A stretch of 64,000 nucleotides of DNA from Leptospira ognonensis (GCF_004770745.1 NZ_RQGD01000002.1:105375-169374); one strand, 5' to 3'; shown: positions 17,453 through 27,859, counted from the first letter of the stretch. Translations and numbers: made by a program. The notes: generated from the letters alone by a model not told the origin.

Positions 17453-17626
17453 ACTCATACATTACATCCGCCTGGATGTGCAACGGCTCTCATTGGAGTC
17501 ACAGGTGGGGTTGGGTATGATTTTATCTTAATGCCAGTGTTAGTGGGTGTTTTGATACTCTTATTAAATGCAATGATCGTAAATAATTTTGTCCACCATC
17601 GAAAATATCCGAAAGTTTGGTTTTAG
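17453..17626 (+). pseudogene. 5'-truncated HPP-family membrane protein
   Basis: An open frame reads THTLHPPGCATALIGVTGG, then DFILMPVLVGVLILLLNAMIVNN and HRKYPKVWF (given in part). This is the C-terminal quarter of HPP-family integral membrane proteins, including the His-Pro-Pro signature that names the family and the last transmembrane helix. Functional members have about 150-200 residues and four helices. Here the N-terminal three-quarters are missing, replaced by the end of the DUF1574 gene. It is almost certainly a remnant, not a gene. Confidence 0.8.
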
Positions 17627-17657
17627 GTCATTTGGTGTTCGAAAGTAGATAGGAAAG

Positions 17658-17690
17658 ACCCAAGGTCTCAGTGTTACCAATACCTTGGGT
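17658..17690. terminator. hairpin between convergent genes, possible terminator
   Basis: ACCCAAGGT (17658-17666) pairs perfectly with ACCTTGGGT (17682-17690). No T-run follows on either strand, so termination is uncertain. It lies between the HPP remnant and the end of the transaldolase gene. Confidence 0.4.
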
Positions 17691-17707
17691 AAATGCGGGT
17701 GATTGGA

Positions 17708-18352
17708 TTACCAGGTCAATTTTTTAGAATCCTCTATGAATTTTGCGAGACCACTATCTGTTAGTGGGTGTTTGAAAAGCATTTCAAAGACTCCATAAGG
17801 AATGGTCACACAATCAGCACCTCTAAGTGCTACTTCTTTGAAGTGAATGGGGTGACGAACCGAAGCAGCTAAGATTTGTGTTTCGTATCCATAGTTGTCA
17901 TAAATCTCTCGAATTTCGGAGATAAGTTCAAGTCCATCATAACCCACATCGTCTAACCGGCCAATGAAGGGGGAAATGAATGTAGCTCCTGCTTTTGCAG
18001 CAAGGAGTGCTTGGTTTGCGGTAAAACAAAGGGTTACGTTTGTGGAAATACCTTTCGAGGTAAACTCGACGACTGCTTTGATCCCTTCTGGAATCAGCGG
18101 AACTTTGATCACTACATTTTCGGCAATAGCAGCTAGTTCTAAGCCTTCTTTGATCATCGTCTTCGCATCTGTTGCAAGAACTTCCGCGCTCACAGGGCCT
18201 TTTACAAAACTACAAATTTCTTTGATGACTTCAGTAAATTTTCTACCTGATTTGGCAATGATGGAAGGGTTGGTGGTGATACCGTCTAGAAGGCCCATCT
18301 CGTGGACCTTTTTGATTTCGGCGATGTCGGCAGTGTCTAGAAATAAATTCAT
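17708..18352 (-). CDS. transaldolase, small TalC/MipB-type
   Basis: 214 residues, the short single-domain class shared by transaldolases and fructose-6-phosphate aldolases. It starts [17 protein letters not shown] and the catalytic lysine strand [11 protein letters not shown] are intact, as are the [13 protein letters not shown] and SPFIGRLDD motifs. It moves a dihydroxyacetone unit between sugar phosphates in the non-oxidative pentose phosphate pathway. The ATG at 18352 fits the family N-terminus better than the GTG two codons upstream. It is the last gene of the purN-purH operon, 13 bases after the previous gene. Confidence 0.92.
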   Translation of the reverse strand: MNLFLDTADIAEIKKVHEMGLLDGITTNPSIIAKSGRKFTEVIKEICSFVKGPVSAEVLATDAKTMIKEGLELAAIAENVVIKVPLIPEGIKAVVEFTSKGISTNVTLCFTANQALLAAKAGATFISPFIGRLDDVGYDGLELISEIREIYDNYGYETQILAASVRHPIHFKEVALRGADCVTIPYGVFEMLFKHPLTDSGLAKFIEDSKKLTW

Positions 18353-18365
18353 AGACACAGGGTGA

Positions 18366-19043
18366 CTATGGGATTAAATCCCGCAAGGTTTTTGTTTCCT
18401 GAACACTAAAGAATTCTTTATAATCTTTTCCTATCATATCCCGAATTGTTGCGGAAAAGTAGTCGATTCTACGAGTATAAGGATTTCTCTTGTAACCTTC
18501 TCGCCATTGTACAGCATAACCGCCTCTAGGTGGATTGTCTCGCTTGTCAACAAGCTCCCAGATAGATGCTCCTGAGACCTTGTCATCTCCGATACTCTCT
18601 TTTTTGGGCTTTCCGTATTTCTTTTCTAATTTTTCTTTGATTTTCTCAGATGGCACAAGATTGAAATTGACTCCCACAGAAAACAGGATGCCACTTTCAC
18701 GGTATTCTGTTTGTCCTGCAATGCTCGGGTCAGACTCGGCTCCGCCTGTTTTGGGTCTGACTTCTTTTAGAAGATCAGGGGTTTTGTAGAAGCGGTAGAG
18801 ATAAAAAATACCGTTTCTTTTGATGAGAAGTTGCGCATCTTTTTTTTCATTTACGATCTGGATTTCCTCCTTGGCTTCGGGATTCGTTGCCATAGACAGA
18901 AATTTTTCACGTATCGATTCGAAGGTCATCCCCCACGAGGCTTCAGCAAATCCATCTAAGCTTGTGACCCCTTGGTCAACCTGAGCAAAGAGAAGAGACG
19001 GTGTCAGAGAAAGAGCAGCGAGGAGTAAGAGGAACTTCTTCAT
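18366..19043 (-). CDS. secreted hypothetical protein
   Basis: 225 residues from [13 protein letters not shown]. The signal peptide is probably cleaved after LFAQ (about residue 20). The mature part begins with a [19 protein letters not shown] block of the kind seen in periplasmic proteins that contain a short helical repeat. No enzyme motif is seen. It lies between a membrane protein gene and the transaldolase gene on the minus strand, with short gaps, so it is likely co-transcribed with purN-purH. The function is not known. Confidence 0.7.
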   Translation of the reverse strand: MKKFLLLLAALSLTPSLLFAQVDQGVTSLDGFAEASWGMTFESIREKFLSMATNPEAKEEIQIVNEKKDAQLLIKRNGIFYLYRFYKTPDLLKEVRPKTGGAESDPSIAGQTEYRESGILFSVGVNFNLVPSEKIKEKLEKKYGKPKKESIGDDKVSGASIWELVDKRDNPPRGGYAVQWREGYKRNPYTRRIDYFSATIRDMIGKDYKEFFSVQETKTLRDLIP

Positions 19044-19082
19044 AGTAATTTTATCGGAAAAAAACCAAAAATCCAAAATCCA

Positions 19083-19880
19083 TTATTTCGGATCTTCGAA
19101 ATCATCCAGAGATGGCGGCTCGTCTCCGAGCCCCCCTTCTTCAATATCATCCCAATCCCCAAGGCCTGTAGGCTCGGCCGAAAAGGTATCGTCTGTGTCA
19201 TTTAGGAAGGGATCCTCGTCGGTAAAGTTAGAGTTCTTGTTTTTCGCGGGCGAGGGTGGACTGTCAGGTTCTGCATAGATGTCCTCATCCCAGTTTGGAA
19301 CAAATTTCTCCTTGGGTCCAATGTGAATCCCAAAAAAAGCTCTTCCCTGCCAGAAATAACAAAGAGGCAATACCACTACCACTCCTGAAAGCAGGACAAA
19401 CAAAAAATAGAACTCATGATAGAGTCCCCATGAAGCAAGGCTTGCTGACCAAGCACCGAGTCCTAGTCCAGAAAGTACGGCTCGTCCTGCATCAAAAAAT
19501 TGTTTTAAAGGGCCAGGTGAGGAAAATCCTTCTTTTAAAAATGGAAATCCAAAAAGAAACACAACAAAAAGTAGGGGAGCGTTAAAAAAATAATTACCTG
19601 GCGCATCCGTGTAATGCGGGGTTCCCACAGCGCCACCGAGTAAGGACCAAAGCCATGCTAGTAGTGCAAATCCGAAAAAAAGTCCCCCGCCAATCACGAG
19701 CTCACCACCTGATGTGAGCACACCCATAAAAATCTTTAACACGGGATCAAGTATTTCCGTAATCTCTTCTCTATCGTAGACGTCCTTCTTATGGAAAAAA
19801 AGTAAGTCCGCATAATAGCTAATCACCGCCGTTAAGGCGGTCGTAAAAATTAGAAAAAAGAGAAAGAGAGCAAACTCCAT
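19083..19880 (-). CDS. membrane protein with acidic C-terminal tail
   Basis: 265 residues. There are four or five transmembrane helices in the first 185 residues (one at 3-22, others around 60-80, 100-117, 135-155 and 160-180). A hydrophilic tail of about 75 residues follows, rich in Asp and Glu (ending DDFEDPK). The tail has no basic residues to speak of and may bind cations or a partner. Family not recognised. Only two bases separate it from the purH stop, so it is part of that operon; a role in purine metabolism does not follow. Confidence 0.72.
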   Translation of the reverse strand: MEFALFLFFLIFTTALTAVISYYADLLFFHKKDVYDREEITEILDPVLKIFMGVLTSGGELVIGGGLFFGFALLAWLWSLLGGAVGTPHYTDAPGNYFFNAPLLFVVFLFGFPFLKEGFSSPGPLKQFFDAGRAVLSGLGLGAWSASLASWGLYHEFYFLFVLLSGVVVVLPLCYFWQGRAFFGIHIGPKEKFVPNWDEDIYAEPDSPPSPAKNKNSNFTDEDPFLNDTDDTFSAEPTGLGDWDDIEEGGLGDEPPSLDDFEDPK

Positions 19881-19882
19881 CT

Positions 19883-21424
19883 TTAGTGTCTAAAATGTCT
19901 CATGCCCGTGAAAACCATAATCAGCCCATGCTCATCTGCTGCCGCAATGACCTCTTCGTCACGAATGGATCCACCTGGTTGTATGATGGCCTTTGCTCCT
20001 ACTTTTGCAACCGCATCGATGCCATCGCGGAACGGAAAGAAGGCGTCGCTGCCGACATAGGAGCCGACAACAGATAGACCAACTTTTTGTGCTTTTACGG
20101 CACCGAGTTCCACAGAATCAATCCGTGACATTTGGCCGGCACCGATTCCCAGTGTTGAGTTTTGGTCTGTATACACAATCGCGTTCGACTTGATAAACTT
20201 TACGCAGTTCCAGGCAAAAAGTAAGCCTTCCAAATCTTCTTCCGAAGGTTTTAGTTTAGAGACAACTTTTAGATCTTTTTTACTCACGAGATCAAAGTCT
20301 CTGTTTTGAATGAGCAGTCCATGGTGGAGGGATCTCAAATCCATTTCTTCTAAGGCTTCGCTAAATTTTGCAATGGGAATCAATCGAATGTTTTGTTTTT
20401 TAGAAAATACTTCCAAAGCTTCGTTTGTGAAACCTTCTGCGATCACACCTTCAACAAAGTTCTTTGTAATCTCTTCTGCTGCCGTTTTATCTACAATCCC
20501 GTGGATTCCTATGATTCCGCCGAAGGCCGAAATGGGATCTGTTTTGCGAGCAAGTTCAAAGGATTCAAGCACGGTTTCACCAAACGCAATCCCACATGGA
20601 TTTAGATGTTTTACGATAGAAACTGCATTTTTGGGAAGCAAAGATGCAACATGAAATGCCGCATCAAAATCTAACATATTATTGAATGATAGTTCTTTCC
20701 CTTGCAAAGCTTCAAATTCAGATTTAGCAAATATGGGTTCATAAAAGGCTGCATCTTGGTGAGGGTTCTCTCCGTACCTCAATTTCTGTTTTTTCGTAAA
20801 CGCAAATGAAATTTTTTCGGGGAATTTGATCCCTAGTTTTTGGTTGAAGTAAGTGGAAATGGCAGTGTCGTAGCTTGCCGTTTCAGCAAAAACTTTCGTG
20901 GCATATTGAAATGAAGTTTCTGGAGAAATCTTGCCTTTGTTTTGATTCCACTCTTCCATAAACGGAACGTAATCACGTGGATCTGTTATGACGACCACGT
21001 TCTTATTATTTTTGGCCGCAGAACGAAGCATAGATGGACCGCCAATATCGATGTTTTCAATCGCATCTTCAAGTGTACAGTCTGGCTTCAAAACTGTTTT
21101 TACAAAAGGATAAAGATTCACTATGACAAGCTGAATGGGAACAATTTGGTTTTGTTCCATTTGTTTGACGTGATCGGGATTGGTAGTATCTCCAAGGAGT
21201 CCTCCATGGATTTTTGGATGGAGAGTTTTCACTCGACCGTGTAAAATTTCTGGAAAACCGGTGAAGTCTTCTACTTTTTGAACAGGGATTCCAGCCTTGG
21301 AAAGTGCGTCATAAGTGCCCCCCGTGGACAATATCTCAACGCCATTCTTTTGCAGAAAGGCACAAACATCTGCGATTCCTGTCTTATCCGAAACGGATAC
21401 AAGTGCTCTTTTAATTTCTATCAT
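19883..21424 (-). CDS. purH: bifunctional AICAR transformylase/IMP cyclohydrolase
   Basis: 513 residues, full length. The N-terminal MGS-like domain (about 1-140) holds IMP cyclohydrolase, with SVSDKTGI and [10 protein letters not shown]. The C-terminal AICAR transformylase domain has [10 protein letters not shown], the catalytic KHLNPCGIA and a C-terminal [19 protein letters not shown]. It performs the last two steps of IMP synthesis in the cytosol. It overlaps purN by four bases, so the two folate-dependent formyl transfer enzymes of the pathway are translated together. Confidence 0.97.
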   Translation of the reverse strand: MIEIKRALVSVSDKTGIADVCAFLQKNGVEILSTGGTYDALSKAGIPVQKVEDFTGFPEILHGRVKTLHPKIHGGLLGDTTNPDHVKQMEQNQIVPIQLVIVNLYPFVKTVLKPDCTLEDAIENIDIGGPSMLRSAAKNNKNVVVITDPRDYVPFMEEWNQNKGKISPETSFQYATKVFAETASYDTAISTYFNQKLGIKFPEKISFAFTKKQKLRYGENPHQDAAFYEPIFAKSEFEALQGKELSFNNMLDFDAAFHVASLLPKNAVSIVKHLNPCGIAFGETVLESFELARKTDPISAFGGIIGIHGIVDKTAAEEITKNFVEGVIAEGFTNEALEVFSKKQNIRLIPIAKFSEALEEMDLRSLHHGLLIQNRDFDLVSKKDLKVVSKLKPSEEDLEGLLFAWNCVKFIKSNAIVYTDQNSTLGIGAGQMSRIDSVELGAVKAQKVGLSVVGSYVGSDAFFPFRDGIDAVAKVGAKAIIQPGGSIRDEEVIAAADEHGLIMVFTGMRHFRH

Positions 21425-22062
21425 TTTAGGATTTCAACCTTTCTTCCCTTGATTTTTAATTTATTCTCACAAAATAGCTGTATGGCGGTCGGAAGCAGTT
21501 TATGTTCTTCCGCTAGGATTGCCCGAGAGAGTTCAATTACTCCCCACTCAGGTTTAATTTCAATGGATTTTTGTAGGATGACTGGACCTGTGTCCACTCC
21601 CTCTTCGATAAAATGGACAGTACACCCAGTCACTTTGGCCCCATACTCTAGAGCCTGCTTTTGTGCATCCAGACCAGGAAATGCTGGTAGGAGGGAAGGA
21701 TGGATGTTCAAAATTTTAAAAGCGAAGGCCTTTACAAATTCTGGTTTCAAAATGCGCATATATCCACAGGCAACGACAAGGTCTGGAGCTAGCTCGCGGG
21801 CTTTTTGGAGAAAGGCATCGTGGTAACCGACTTTATCTGTGAAATCTGCATAGGAGACAAGGTAGATCGGGATTTTTAGTTTTTTAGCAATCTCTATAGC
21901 TTTCGCTTTCGGATTGTCCGTTAAAAGCCCCAAAATCTCCATCGGGAGCTTTTTTTTTCTCAGTGTTTCTACTGCTTTCTCAAAATTTGAGCCCCTACCA
22001 GAGGCAAGAAAGAGGATTCGCTTCGATTTTTTCTTAAATCCGATTGCCAGCAGCTTTCTCAT
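21421..22062 (-). CDS. purN: phosphoribosylglycinamide formyltransferase
   Basis: 213 residues. It formylates GAR with 10-formyltetrahydrofolate, step three of purine synthesis. The N-terminal [10 protein letters not shown] binds the phosphoribosyl group. [12 protein letters not shown] carries the catalytic Asn-His pair, and [17 protein letters not shown] carries the catalytic Asp. About 13 basic N-terminal residues precede the usual start, so the true start may lie a little downstream. First gene of the purN-purH operon and divergent from fliS, with 77 bases between their start codons. Confidence 0.95.
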   Translation of the reverse strand: MRKLLAIGFKKKSKRILFLASGRGSNFEKAVETLRKKKLPMEILGLLTDNPKAKAIEIAKKLKIPIYLVSYADFTDKVGYHDAFLQKARELAPDLVVACGYMRILKPEFVKAFAFKILNIHPSLLPAFPGLDAQKQALEYGAKVTGCTVHFIEEGVDTGPVILQKSIEIKPEWGVIELSRAILAEEHKLLPTAIQLFCENKLKIKGRKVEILK

Positions 22063-22139
22063 TGGATAATCTAAGATTATTCCATTTGATCATTAAGCAA
22101 GTATCCTTTTTGGTCGATGGGTATAGTCAGGAGAAAAAA

Positions 22140-22586
22140 ATGTCACTTGCGAGAAAGACCGGCGGTTATTCCGGTTACAACGAATACAAGGCGAATGAGA
22201 TTTCTACTGTTAGCCAAGTGAAACTGATCGTTATGCTCTTTGATGGTGCGATACGCTTTTTGGGCGTGGCTATGGAAAATATGACCCCTCGCAAATATGA
22301 TGTGGTCAACAATCATATTATCAAGACACAAGATATCATCACTGAACTATTACTCTCCTTGAATATGGAAGAGGGGCAAGAAATTGCAAATAACCTCCTT
22401 TCGATTTACATCTATTTAAAGAAACGACTGCTCGAAGCAAACATGAAAAAAGATAAAAAGATCATTGCAGAGTGTGTCAAAATTCTTACCGAATTAAAAT
22501 CTTCTTGGGAAGACTTGGATAAAAAAGAGGGCACACAGAATCAGAATGCCCCTGGCCGTTCTACGGGAATCTCCATTTCAGGTTAA
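22140..22586 (+). CDS. fliS: flagellar export chaperone FliS
   Basis: 148 residues from MSLARKTGGYSGYNEYKANE, with CAGGAG six bases upstream; an in-frame extension to 22044 lacks a ribosome binding site. It has the four-helix FliS pattern: Y-x-x-N-E-I near the start, LIVMLFDGAIRFL, and a long helix with LLSLNMEEG. FliS binds the C-terminal helix of flagellin and stops it polymerising before export. In spirochaetes the flagella are periplasmic. It begins a three-gene run with two small uncharacterised genes. Confidence 0.93.
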   Translation: MSLARKTGGYSGYNEYKANEISTVSQVKLIVMLFDGAIRFLGVAMENMTPRKYDVVNNHIIKTQDIITELLLSLNMEEGQEIANNLLSIYIYLKKRLLEANMKKDKKIIAECVKILTELKSSWEDLDKKEGTQNQNAPGRSTGISISG

Positions 22587-22591
22587 TCACA

Positions 22592-22999
22592 TTGACTATG
22601 AACCCAGTGACATCTTATTATCTTAAAAAAATCAAACTCCTCGAGGAACTCCTCCAAAACTTAAAACAAGAAGAATCCTTACTTAGTTATGGGGATGCAG
22701 ACTCGGCAGTAAAAATAGAATTCAAAAATGAACCCATTTTAAAGAAATTAGAAACTCTCGATAGAGAATCTCTTGAAACAAATAACACTATGGGAGTTAC
22801 GAGTGAGGAAATTGCACTCTCCGAAAAAGTGTTCCTTCTTTTGGATGAGGCAAGAGTGGTGCAAATTAGGGTACAGAGTAAGCTCGAAACCGAGATGAAT
22901 TCGGCAAAAAAGGAACTTTGGGAGTTCCGGATCAAACGTAAATTAAAAAGCCATTTTTTACAAAATTCAGGTCTCTCTTGGATCAAAAACTACTGCTAA
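22592..22999 (+). CDS. helical hypothetical protein after fliS
   Basis: 135 residues (TTG 22592) or 133 (ATG 22598). It is long and alpha-helical with coiled-coil character: LKKIKLLEELLQNLKQEESLL at the start, KLETEMNSAKKELWEF toward the end. Position after fliS and the size suggest a FlgN- or FliT-like flagellar chaperone, which sits in this place in many bacteria. I do not see a definitive motif, so this is inference. It overlaps the J-domain gene by 22 bases. No signal peptide. Confidence 0.65.
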   Translation: MTMNPVTSYYLKKIKLLEELLQNLKQEESLLSYGDADSAVKIEFKNEPILKKLETLDRESLETNNTMGVTSEEIALSEKVFLLLDEARVVQIRVQSKLETEMNSAKKELWEFRIKRKLKSHFLQNSGLSWIKNYC

Positions 23000-23493
23000 A
23001 TGAAGCTCTCTCTTTTTTACATCTTACAGAGAGTAGCACCGAACAGGATTTAAAGACTACTTACCATCAACTTGCAAAAAAGTACCATCCCGATTCGGGT
23101 GAGTTTGACTCGGATATTTTATTTCATGAATTACAAAAACATCATGAATTTTTAAAATCATATCTCTCTGATCATGGCAGTTTCCGATTTAAGTCAAAAG
23201 AAATTCCAGGTCATAATAAAAAGGAACCTAAAAAAGAGGGCAGTGATCCAATTTTTAATTTATACAAGCTCGCCAAAGAAGAAGAAACAAAGGCGATTCT
23301 AGATTATTTTGAAAGGACGAAAAACACTCCTTTGCATCTAGATGAATTAAAAAATAAAAACTTAATCGAACTTCGGTTTAAGCTAGAACCAGTCCGTAAA
23401 AAATACCAAGAAATCGTATCAGAACATCCCGATAGTATCTGGGCAAAAGACTCAAAAGACTCCTTGCAAAGAATTAGTGTTTGGTGGAGGTAA
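22978..23493 (+). CDS. J-domain protein
   Basis: 171 residues. An N-terminal J-domain (about 1-65) has the invariant HPD at 37-39 (KKYHPDSGEF) between two helices. The rest is a charged helical tail with no zinc-finger or Gly/Phe region, so it is a class C co-chaperone that would activate a DnaK for one client. TTG start at 22978, overlapping the previous gene. Being in the fliS run, flagellar subunits are a reasonable client guess. The candidate kdp operator begins six bases after its stop. Confidence 0.8.
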   Translation: MDQKLLLNEALSFLHLTESSTEQDLKTTYHQLAKKYHPDSGEFDSDILFHELQKHHEFLKSYLSDHGSFRFKSKEIPGHNKKEPKKEGSDPIFNLYKLAKEEETKAILDYFERTKNTPLHLDELKNKNLIELRFKLEPVRKKYQEIVSEHPDSIWAKDSKDSLQRISVWWR

Positions 23494-23498
23494 TCCGG

Positions 23499-23537
23499 TC
23501 TTAATAGAATCTTAATCCCTTCTTATTCCCTCCTAAT
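23499..23537 (+). promoter_or_regulatory. candidate KdpE operator, direct repeats
   Basis: Heptamers TCTTAAT (23499), TCTTAAT (23510) and TCTTATT (23521) have an exact 11-base period (7 plus 4), followed by TCCTAAT (23531) ten bases on. Eleven-base direct repeats are the binding pattern of OmpR/PhoB-family regulators, to which KdpE belongs. They lie just upstream of the candidate -35 box and the kdpA start. Confidence 0.55.
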
Positions 23538-23547
23538 CTCCTAGAAA

Positions 23548-23576
23548 TTGACCCTAATCAAAATGCATGCGATGAT
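23548..23576 (+). promoter_or_regulatory. candidate kdp promoter
   Basis: TTGACC (23548-23553), a 17-base spacer and GATGAT (23571-23576). Initiation would fall at about 23583, which is the kdpA ATG itself, and no ribosome binding site precedes that ATG. The mRNA may therefore be leaderless. Confidence 0.4.
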
Positions 23577-23582
23577 TCTTGT

Positions 23583-25220
23583 ATGGATGAACTTTTTTAT
23601 TTCCCCGTCTATTTCGGATTTCTGATCCTACTTAGTCCTCTCTTCGGTTACTTTATGGCTTATTTATTAAATGCGAAATCGTTGCCTGGCGAAAGCTGGA
23701 TTCTTAGTTTTTTATTCTCGGGAGCTCCCAAAGAACAAACCTCTAAAGAATACTTAAAGAGTCTTTTTACCTTTCATCTCCTTTTGGGTGTCTTTTCATT
23801 TTTGATACTTCGCTTTCAAAATCGTTTGCCACTCAATCCGATTCATCTACCTGGAATGAATTGGGATCTAGCCCTAAATACCTGTATATCATTTCTAACA
23901 AATACCAATTGGCAAGCCTATTCAGGGGAGTCCCAACTTTCATATTTTTCCCAAATGGTAGGACTTGCTCCGTTAAATTTCCTGAGTGCTGGTGTCGGAC
24001 TATCTGTACTCATGTTTGTGGGTCGAGCCATCTCTGCTTCCTCAGAATCCGTTTTTGGAAACTTTTGGCGAGACCTTTATCGGTCCGTATTTTACATCCT
24101 GCTGCCTTTATCTGTAATCATAGCATTTTTGTTAGTTGGAGAAGGTGTCGTTCAAACTTTTTTGGATCCAGTTGTAATTAATGGAATTAGCGGAAATGTG
24201 CAAACTATTCCCCTTGGACCTGTCGCGTCCCAAGTAGCCATAAAACAGTTAGGTACAAATGGAGGTGGTTTTTATGGAGTCAATAGCGCTCACCCTTTGG
24301 AAAATCCGACACCAATCTCTAATTTTATCCAATTGTTTGCGATTCTTCTCCTGCCGGGATCCTGCGTTTTTTTATACGGAAAGCTAGTCGGATCCTTTCG
24401 TCATGCTTGGACCATTTTTTTTGTCATGCTTCTTTCGATCACGCTTGCTTTTACAGGGGCGTATCTTTCGGAAAACACAGGAGCCTCGGCTTGGGAGGGA
24501 AAAGAAACCCGATTCAATCTGGTTGAATCCACTCTTTGGATGACAGCAACCACAGCTGCTTCTAACGGCTCTGTCAATTCTATGCATGATAGCTTTTCCC
24601 CGTTGGCTGGAGGAATCGGACTTTTTCAGATCATGTTAGGTGAGGTGATTTTTGGTGGGGTTGGGGCAGGTATGTATGGGATGTTCTTGTTTTTAATTTT
24701 GACCGTGTTTTTGTCGGGACTGATGACTGGAAGGACACCAGAATATCTTGGCAAGAAGATCGGAAAGTTTGAAATCAAGTGGACTCTCGTTGGAATTTTA
24801 GCACCAACTTTTTGTATTCTAATCGGCACGGTTGTTAGTATTTTCTTAAAATCCGGCTATTCCGCTCATGGCCCTCACGCGTTATCTCAGATTCTTTATG
24901 CATTTAGTTCAGCCTCGAATAATAATGGTTCTGCTTTTGCTGGTTTTTCAGCGGACACCTTATGGGGTAACCTTTCTCTGGGATTTTCCATGCTGATTGG
25001 AAGATTTGTTGTGATCGCTTCCGTTATATTTGTCTCATCAAGTTTAGGAAAAAAAATCAAAGCAGAAGCTTCAGAGGGAAATTTCAAAACGGATACTGCC
25101 TTATTTGGAATTTTACTTCTCTCTATTTTACTCCTTGTGTGCGGACTTTCCTTTTTTCCAGTCATTGTCCTTGGACCAATATTTGAACATATTCTCATGT
25201 TAAATGGAGATCTTTTTTAA
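23583..25220 (+). CDS. kdpA: potassium-transporting ATPase, subunit A
   Basis: 545 residues with about ten transmembrane helices. KdpA is the potassium-binding channel-like subunit of the KdpFABC P-type ATPase. One of the four selectivity-filter segments, LGTNGGGFYGVNSAHPLENPTP in part, is plain; TTAASNGSVN and SSASNNNGSAF correspond to further filter loops. The start lacks a Shine-Dalgarno sequence. No kdpF reading frame is seen upstream. First of five clustered genes, 62 bases after the first candidate KdpE repeats end and six bases before kdpB. Confidence 0.97.
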   Translation: MDELFYFPVYFGFLILLSPLFGYFMAYLLNAKSLPGESWILSFLFSGAPKEQTSKEYLKSLFTFHLLLGVFSFLILRFQNRLPLNPIHLPGMNWDLALNTCISFLTNTNWQAYSGESQLSYFSQMVGLAPLNFLSAGVGLSVLMFVGRAISASSESVFGNFWRDLYRSVFYILLPLSVIIAFLLVGEGVVQTFLDPVVINGISGNVQTIPLGPVASQVAIKQLGTNGGGFYGVNSAHPLENPTPISNFIQLFAILLLPGSCVFLYGKLVGSFRHAWTIFFVMLLSITLAFTGAYLSENTGASAWEGKETRFNLVESTLWMTATTAASNGSVNSMHDSFSPLAGGIGLFQIMLGEVIFGGVGAGMYGMFLFLILTVFLSGLMTGRTPEYLGKKIGKFEIKWTLVGILAPTFCILIGTVVSIFLKSGYSAHGPHALSQILYAFSSASNNNGSAFAGFSADTLWGNLSLGFSMLIGRFVVIASVIFVSSSLGKKIKAEASEGNFKTDTALFGILLLSILLLVCGLSFFPVIVLGPIFEHILMLNGDLF

Positions 25221-25226
25221 ACTCAT

Positions 25227-27281
25227 ATGAACAAAACGAATCCAATTTTTAATTCCAGTTTAATGATGCAAGCGATGAAATCATCGCTTTTAAAACTATT
25301 ACCAAAATACGCTTTTTTAAATCCCGTGATGGGTTCAGTCTGGCTGGGAACTTTTGGATTGTTCCTTCAGATGTTATACGATATAGTAAGAAACATACCA
25401 CTTACTAATGAAACTCCCATCTTTATCTGGTTATTTCTGACGGTTTTATTTGCGAATTTTGCAGAAAGTTTAGCAGAAGGACGAGGGAAGGCACGGGCCG
25501 ATAGCCTAAAAAAAGCAAAAGTATCGACACTCTGTAATTTAGTAAAAGATGTAGGTGATAATCATTTTCTTCAGAAGTATGCCAATGAATTAGTGTTAGG
25601 AGATATCATCTTTGTAAAAGCAGGTGAATTTATACCTGGGGATGGCGAGGTTATTTCAGGGATCGCGAGCGTAGATGAATCCGCGATTACAGGTGAATCT
25701 GCTCCGGTGATTCGAGAAAGTGGAGGAGATCGTTCTGCGGTGACTGGTGGTACCAAAGTTTTATCGGATAGTCTTTATATTCGTATCACGGCTGTTCAAG
25801 GTTCTAGTTTTATTGATAAAATGATTTCCATGATCGAGGGTGCATCTCGTCAAAAGACTCCGAATGAAGTGGCGCTAGGCATTTTACTTTTTGCTCTCAC
25901 TTTTCTATTTGGGATTACGGTAGTCTCGCTCATCCCCATAGCAAGATTTGTGGGTGAGGCAACAGGTAACGATTGGAATTTTCCATTCTCTACTTGGCTT
26001 GCCTTATTTGTATGCTTGATCCCAACAACGATTGCTGCCCTGTTAAGTGCCATAGGAATCTCTGGAATGGAAAGACTGATTCGATATAATGTGATAGCAA
26101 AAAGTGGGAAAGCTGTGGAGGCAGCCGGAGATATCCATGTTCTGCTACTTGACAAAACTGGAACGATCACTCTTGGAAATAGGGAAGCAAGAAATTTTTT
26201 CCCCGCGGAAGGCAAAACCGCACAAGAATTAGCAGATGCCGCTCAATTGTCCTCTCTCTCGGATGAAACTCCCGAAGGTAGATCCATCGTTGTACTCGCA
26301 AAAGAAAAATTTTCCATACGAGAGCGAATTTTACATGAAGTAGATGTTAGGTGGATTCCTTTTTCAGCCACCACCCGGATGAGCGGCGTCGAAATTTGGC
26401 AGAAGGGAATCTTACAAAGAGGTATCAGGAAAGGCTCCATTGATGCCATTCAAAAACATTTAGCTTCCATGAATGCCTTAATCCCGGAACAGATAATTCA
26501 GAAAGCGAGTGAGATCGCTCGTAAGGGGAGCACTCCGATTTTGGTTTCAGAGGGTAAGGAAGTGCTTGGAATCATCGAGCTAAAAGATATTGTTAAAGGT
26601 GGATTGAAAGAAAGATTTTCATACCTCCGTAGAATGGGAATCAAGACAGTCATGATAACAGGTGATAACCCTCTAACAGCTGCGGCAATAGCTGCCGAAG
26701 CCGGCGTAGATGATTTTATTGCCGAAGCAACTCCGGAAAGAAAGTTGAATCGTATCAGAGAAGAACAGGCAAAAGGTTATCTAGTGGCAATGATTGGAGA
26801 TGGAACTAATGATGCTCCCGCACTTGCCCAGTCGGATGTCGGCGTTGCGATGAACACGGGAACGCAAACTGCCAGAGAGGCTGGCAATATGATCGATTTA
26901 GACAGCAATCCGAGTAAATTGATCGAAATTGTAGAAATCGGTAAACAGTTGTTAATGACTAGGGGCGCTCTGACTACGTTCAGTATCGCAAATGATGTCG
27001 CAAAGTACTTTGCTATACTGCCAGCCATTTTTGCACCACTCGGTCCGATCAATGTTATGAGATTGTCAAGCCCCGAACACGCCATCCTGTCGGCAGTCAT
27101 TTTTAATGCCCTTGTCATACCAGCTCTCATTCCGCTGGCACTGCGAGGAGTAAAATACGTTCCGAAATCTGCTGATGCCGCACTTTTACGTAATGTAATT
27201 TTATACGGTGGGGGCGGGCTCCTATTCCCTTTTATCGGTATCAAAATCATCGATCTTATATTGTTAGGAATAAATGTATGA
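25227..27281 (+). CDS. kdpB: potassium-transporting ATPase, ATP-binding subunit B
   Basis: 684 residues. The catalytic P-type ATPase subunit, with phosphorylated Asp309 in LLDKTGTIT, the actuator motif ITGESAPV and the hinge [21 protein letters not shown]. It hydrolyses ATP to drive potassium uptake through KdpA in the inner membrane. Full length with seven expected membrane helices. It starts six bases after kdpA; its end overlaps kdpC by four bases (ATGA), so translation is coupled. Confidence 0.98.
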   Translation: MNKTNPIFNSSLMMQAMKSSLLKLLPKYAFLNPVMGSVWLGTFGLFLQMLYDIVRNIPLTNETPIFIWLFLTVLFANFAESLAEGRGKARADSLKKAKVSTLCNLVKDVGDNHFLQKYANELVLGDIIFVKAGEFIPGDGEVISGIASVDESAITGESAPVIRESGGDRSAVTGGTKVLSDSLYIRITAVQGSSFIDKMISMIEGASRQKTPNEVALGILLFALTFLFGITVVSLIPIARFVGEATGNDWNFPFSTWLALFVCLIPTTIAALLSAIGISGMERLIRYNVIAKSGKAVEAAGDIHVLLLDKTGTITLGNREARNFFPAEGKTAQELADAAQLSSLSDETPEGRSIVVLAKEKFSIRERILHEVDVRWIPFSATTRMSGVEIWQKGILQRGIRKGSIDAIQKHLASMNALIPEQIIQKASEIARKGSTPILVSEGKEVLGIIELKDIVKGGLKERFSYLRRMGIKTVMITGDNPLTAAAIAAEAGVDDFIAEATPERKLNRIREEQAKGYLVAMIGDGTNDAPALAQSDVGVAMNTGTQTAREAGNMIDLDSNPSKLIEIVEIGKQLLMTRGALTTFSIANDVAKYFAILPAIFAPLGPINVMRLSSPEHAILSAVIFNALVIPALIPLALRGVKYVPKSADAALLRNVILYGGGGLLFPFIGIKIIDLILLGINV

Positions 27282-27859
27282 ATCAGAAAAATAACGTAGG
27301 TGATGTGGTCATTGGTATACGATTACTCGCACTTTCCCTTTTTGTATTAGCAGGTATTTATCCGATTCTGATCACACTCTATGCGACTGTTTTTTTCTCG
27401 GAAAAGGCAAAAGGTAATATGTTTGGCGAGACTGCTTACGGGATGGCATCCAAAAATATTTCCCAAGATTTCAGCAGCAAGGGGTGGTTTCAAAGTAGAC
27501 CCAGTTCGTCAAATTACAATACTTTACCAAGTGGTGCATCGAATTTGAGCAGGACCAGTCGAACGCTACATGACCAAGTAATTAAAAGAGAAATATCGCT
27601 ACAGGCGCAAGGTATCGATCCCAAAAAATGTCCAGAATTACTCTATACCTCGGGATCAGGTATCGATCCGCACATCACACCCATTTGTGCTTTAGAGCAG
27701 GCAAACAGGATCGTAACAAAATTTGGAATTTCGAAAGAAGCGCTCGCTACTCTTATCACTCAGAACACCGAATCTTCTTTGCTTGGTATTTTAGGTAGAG
27801 ACCGCGTAAATGTAGTGAGTCTCAATCTAGACCTCAGGAAATTATTGAATGTCAAATAA
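27278..27859 (+). CDS. kdpC: potassium-transporting ATPase, subunit C
   Basis: 193 residues. One N-terminal membrane helix (about 12-36) is followed by a periplasmic domain with the family motifs [21 protein letters not shown] and [16 protein letters not shown]. KdpC is an accessory subunit that stabilises the KdpAB complex and aids ATP affinity. Overlaps kdpB by four bases and kdpD by eleven. Confidence 0.95.
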   Translation: MNQKNNVGDVVIGIRLLALSLFVLAGIYPILITLYATVFFSEKAKGNMFGETAYGMASKNISQDFSSKGWFQSRPSSSNYNTLPSGASNLSRTSRTLHDQVIKREISLQAQGIDPKKCPELLYTSGSGIDPHITPICALEQANRIVTKFGISKEALATLITQNTESSLLGILGRDRVNVVSLNLDLRKLLNVK

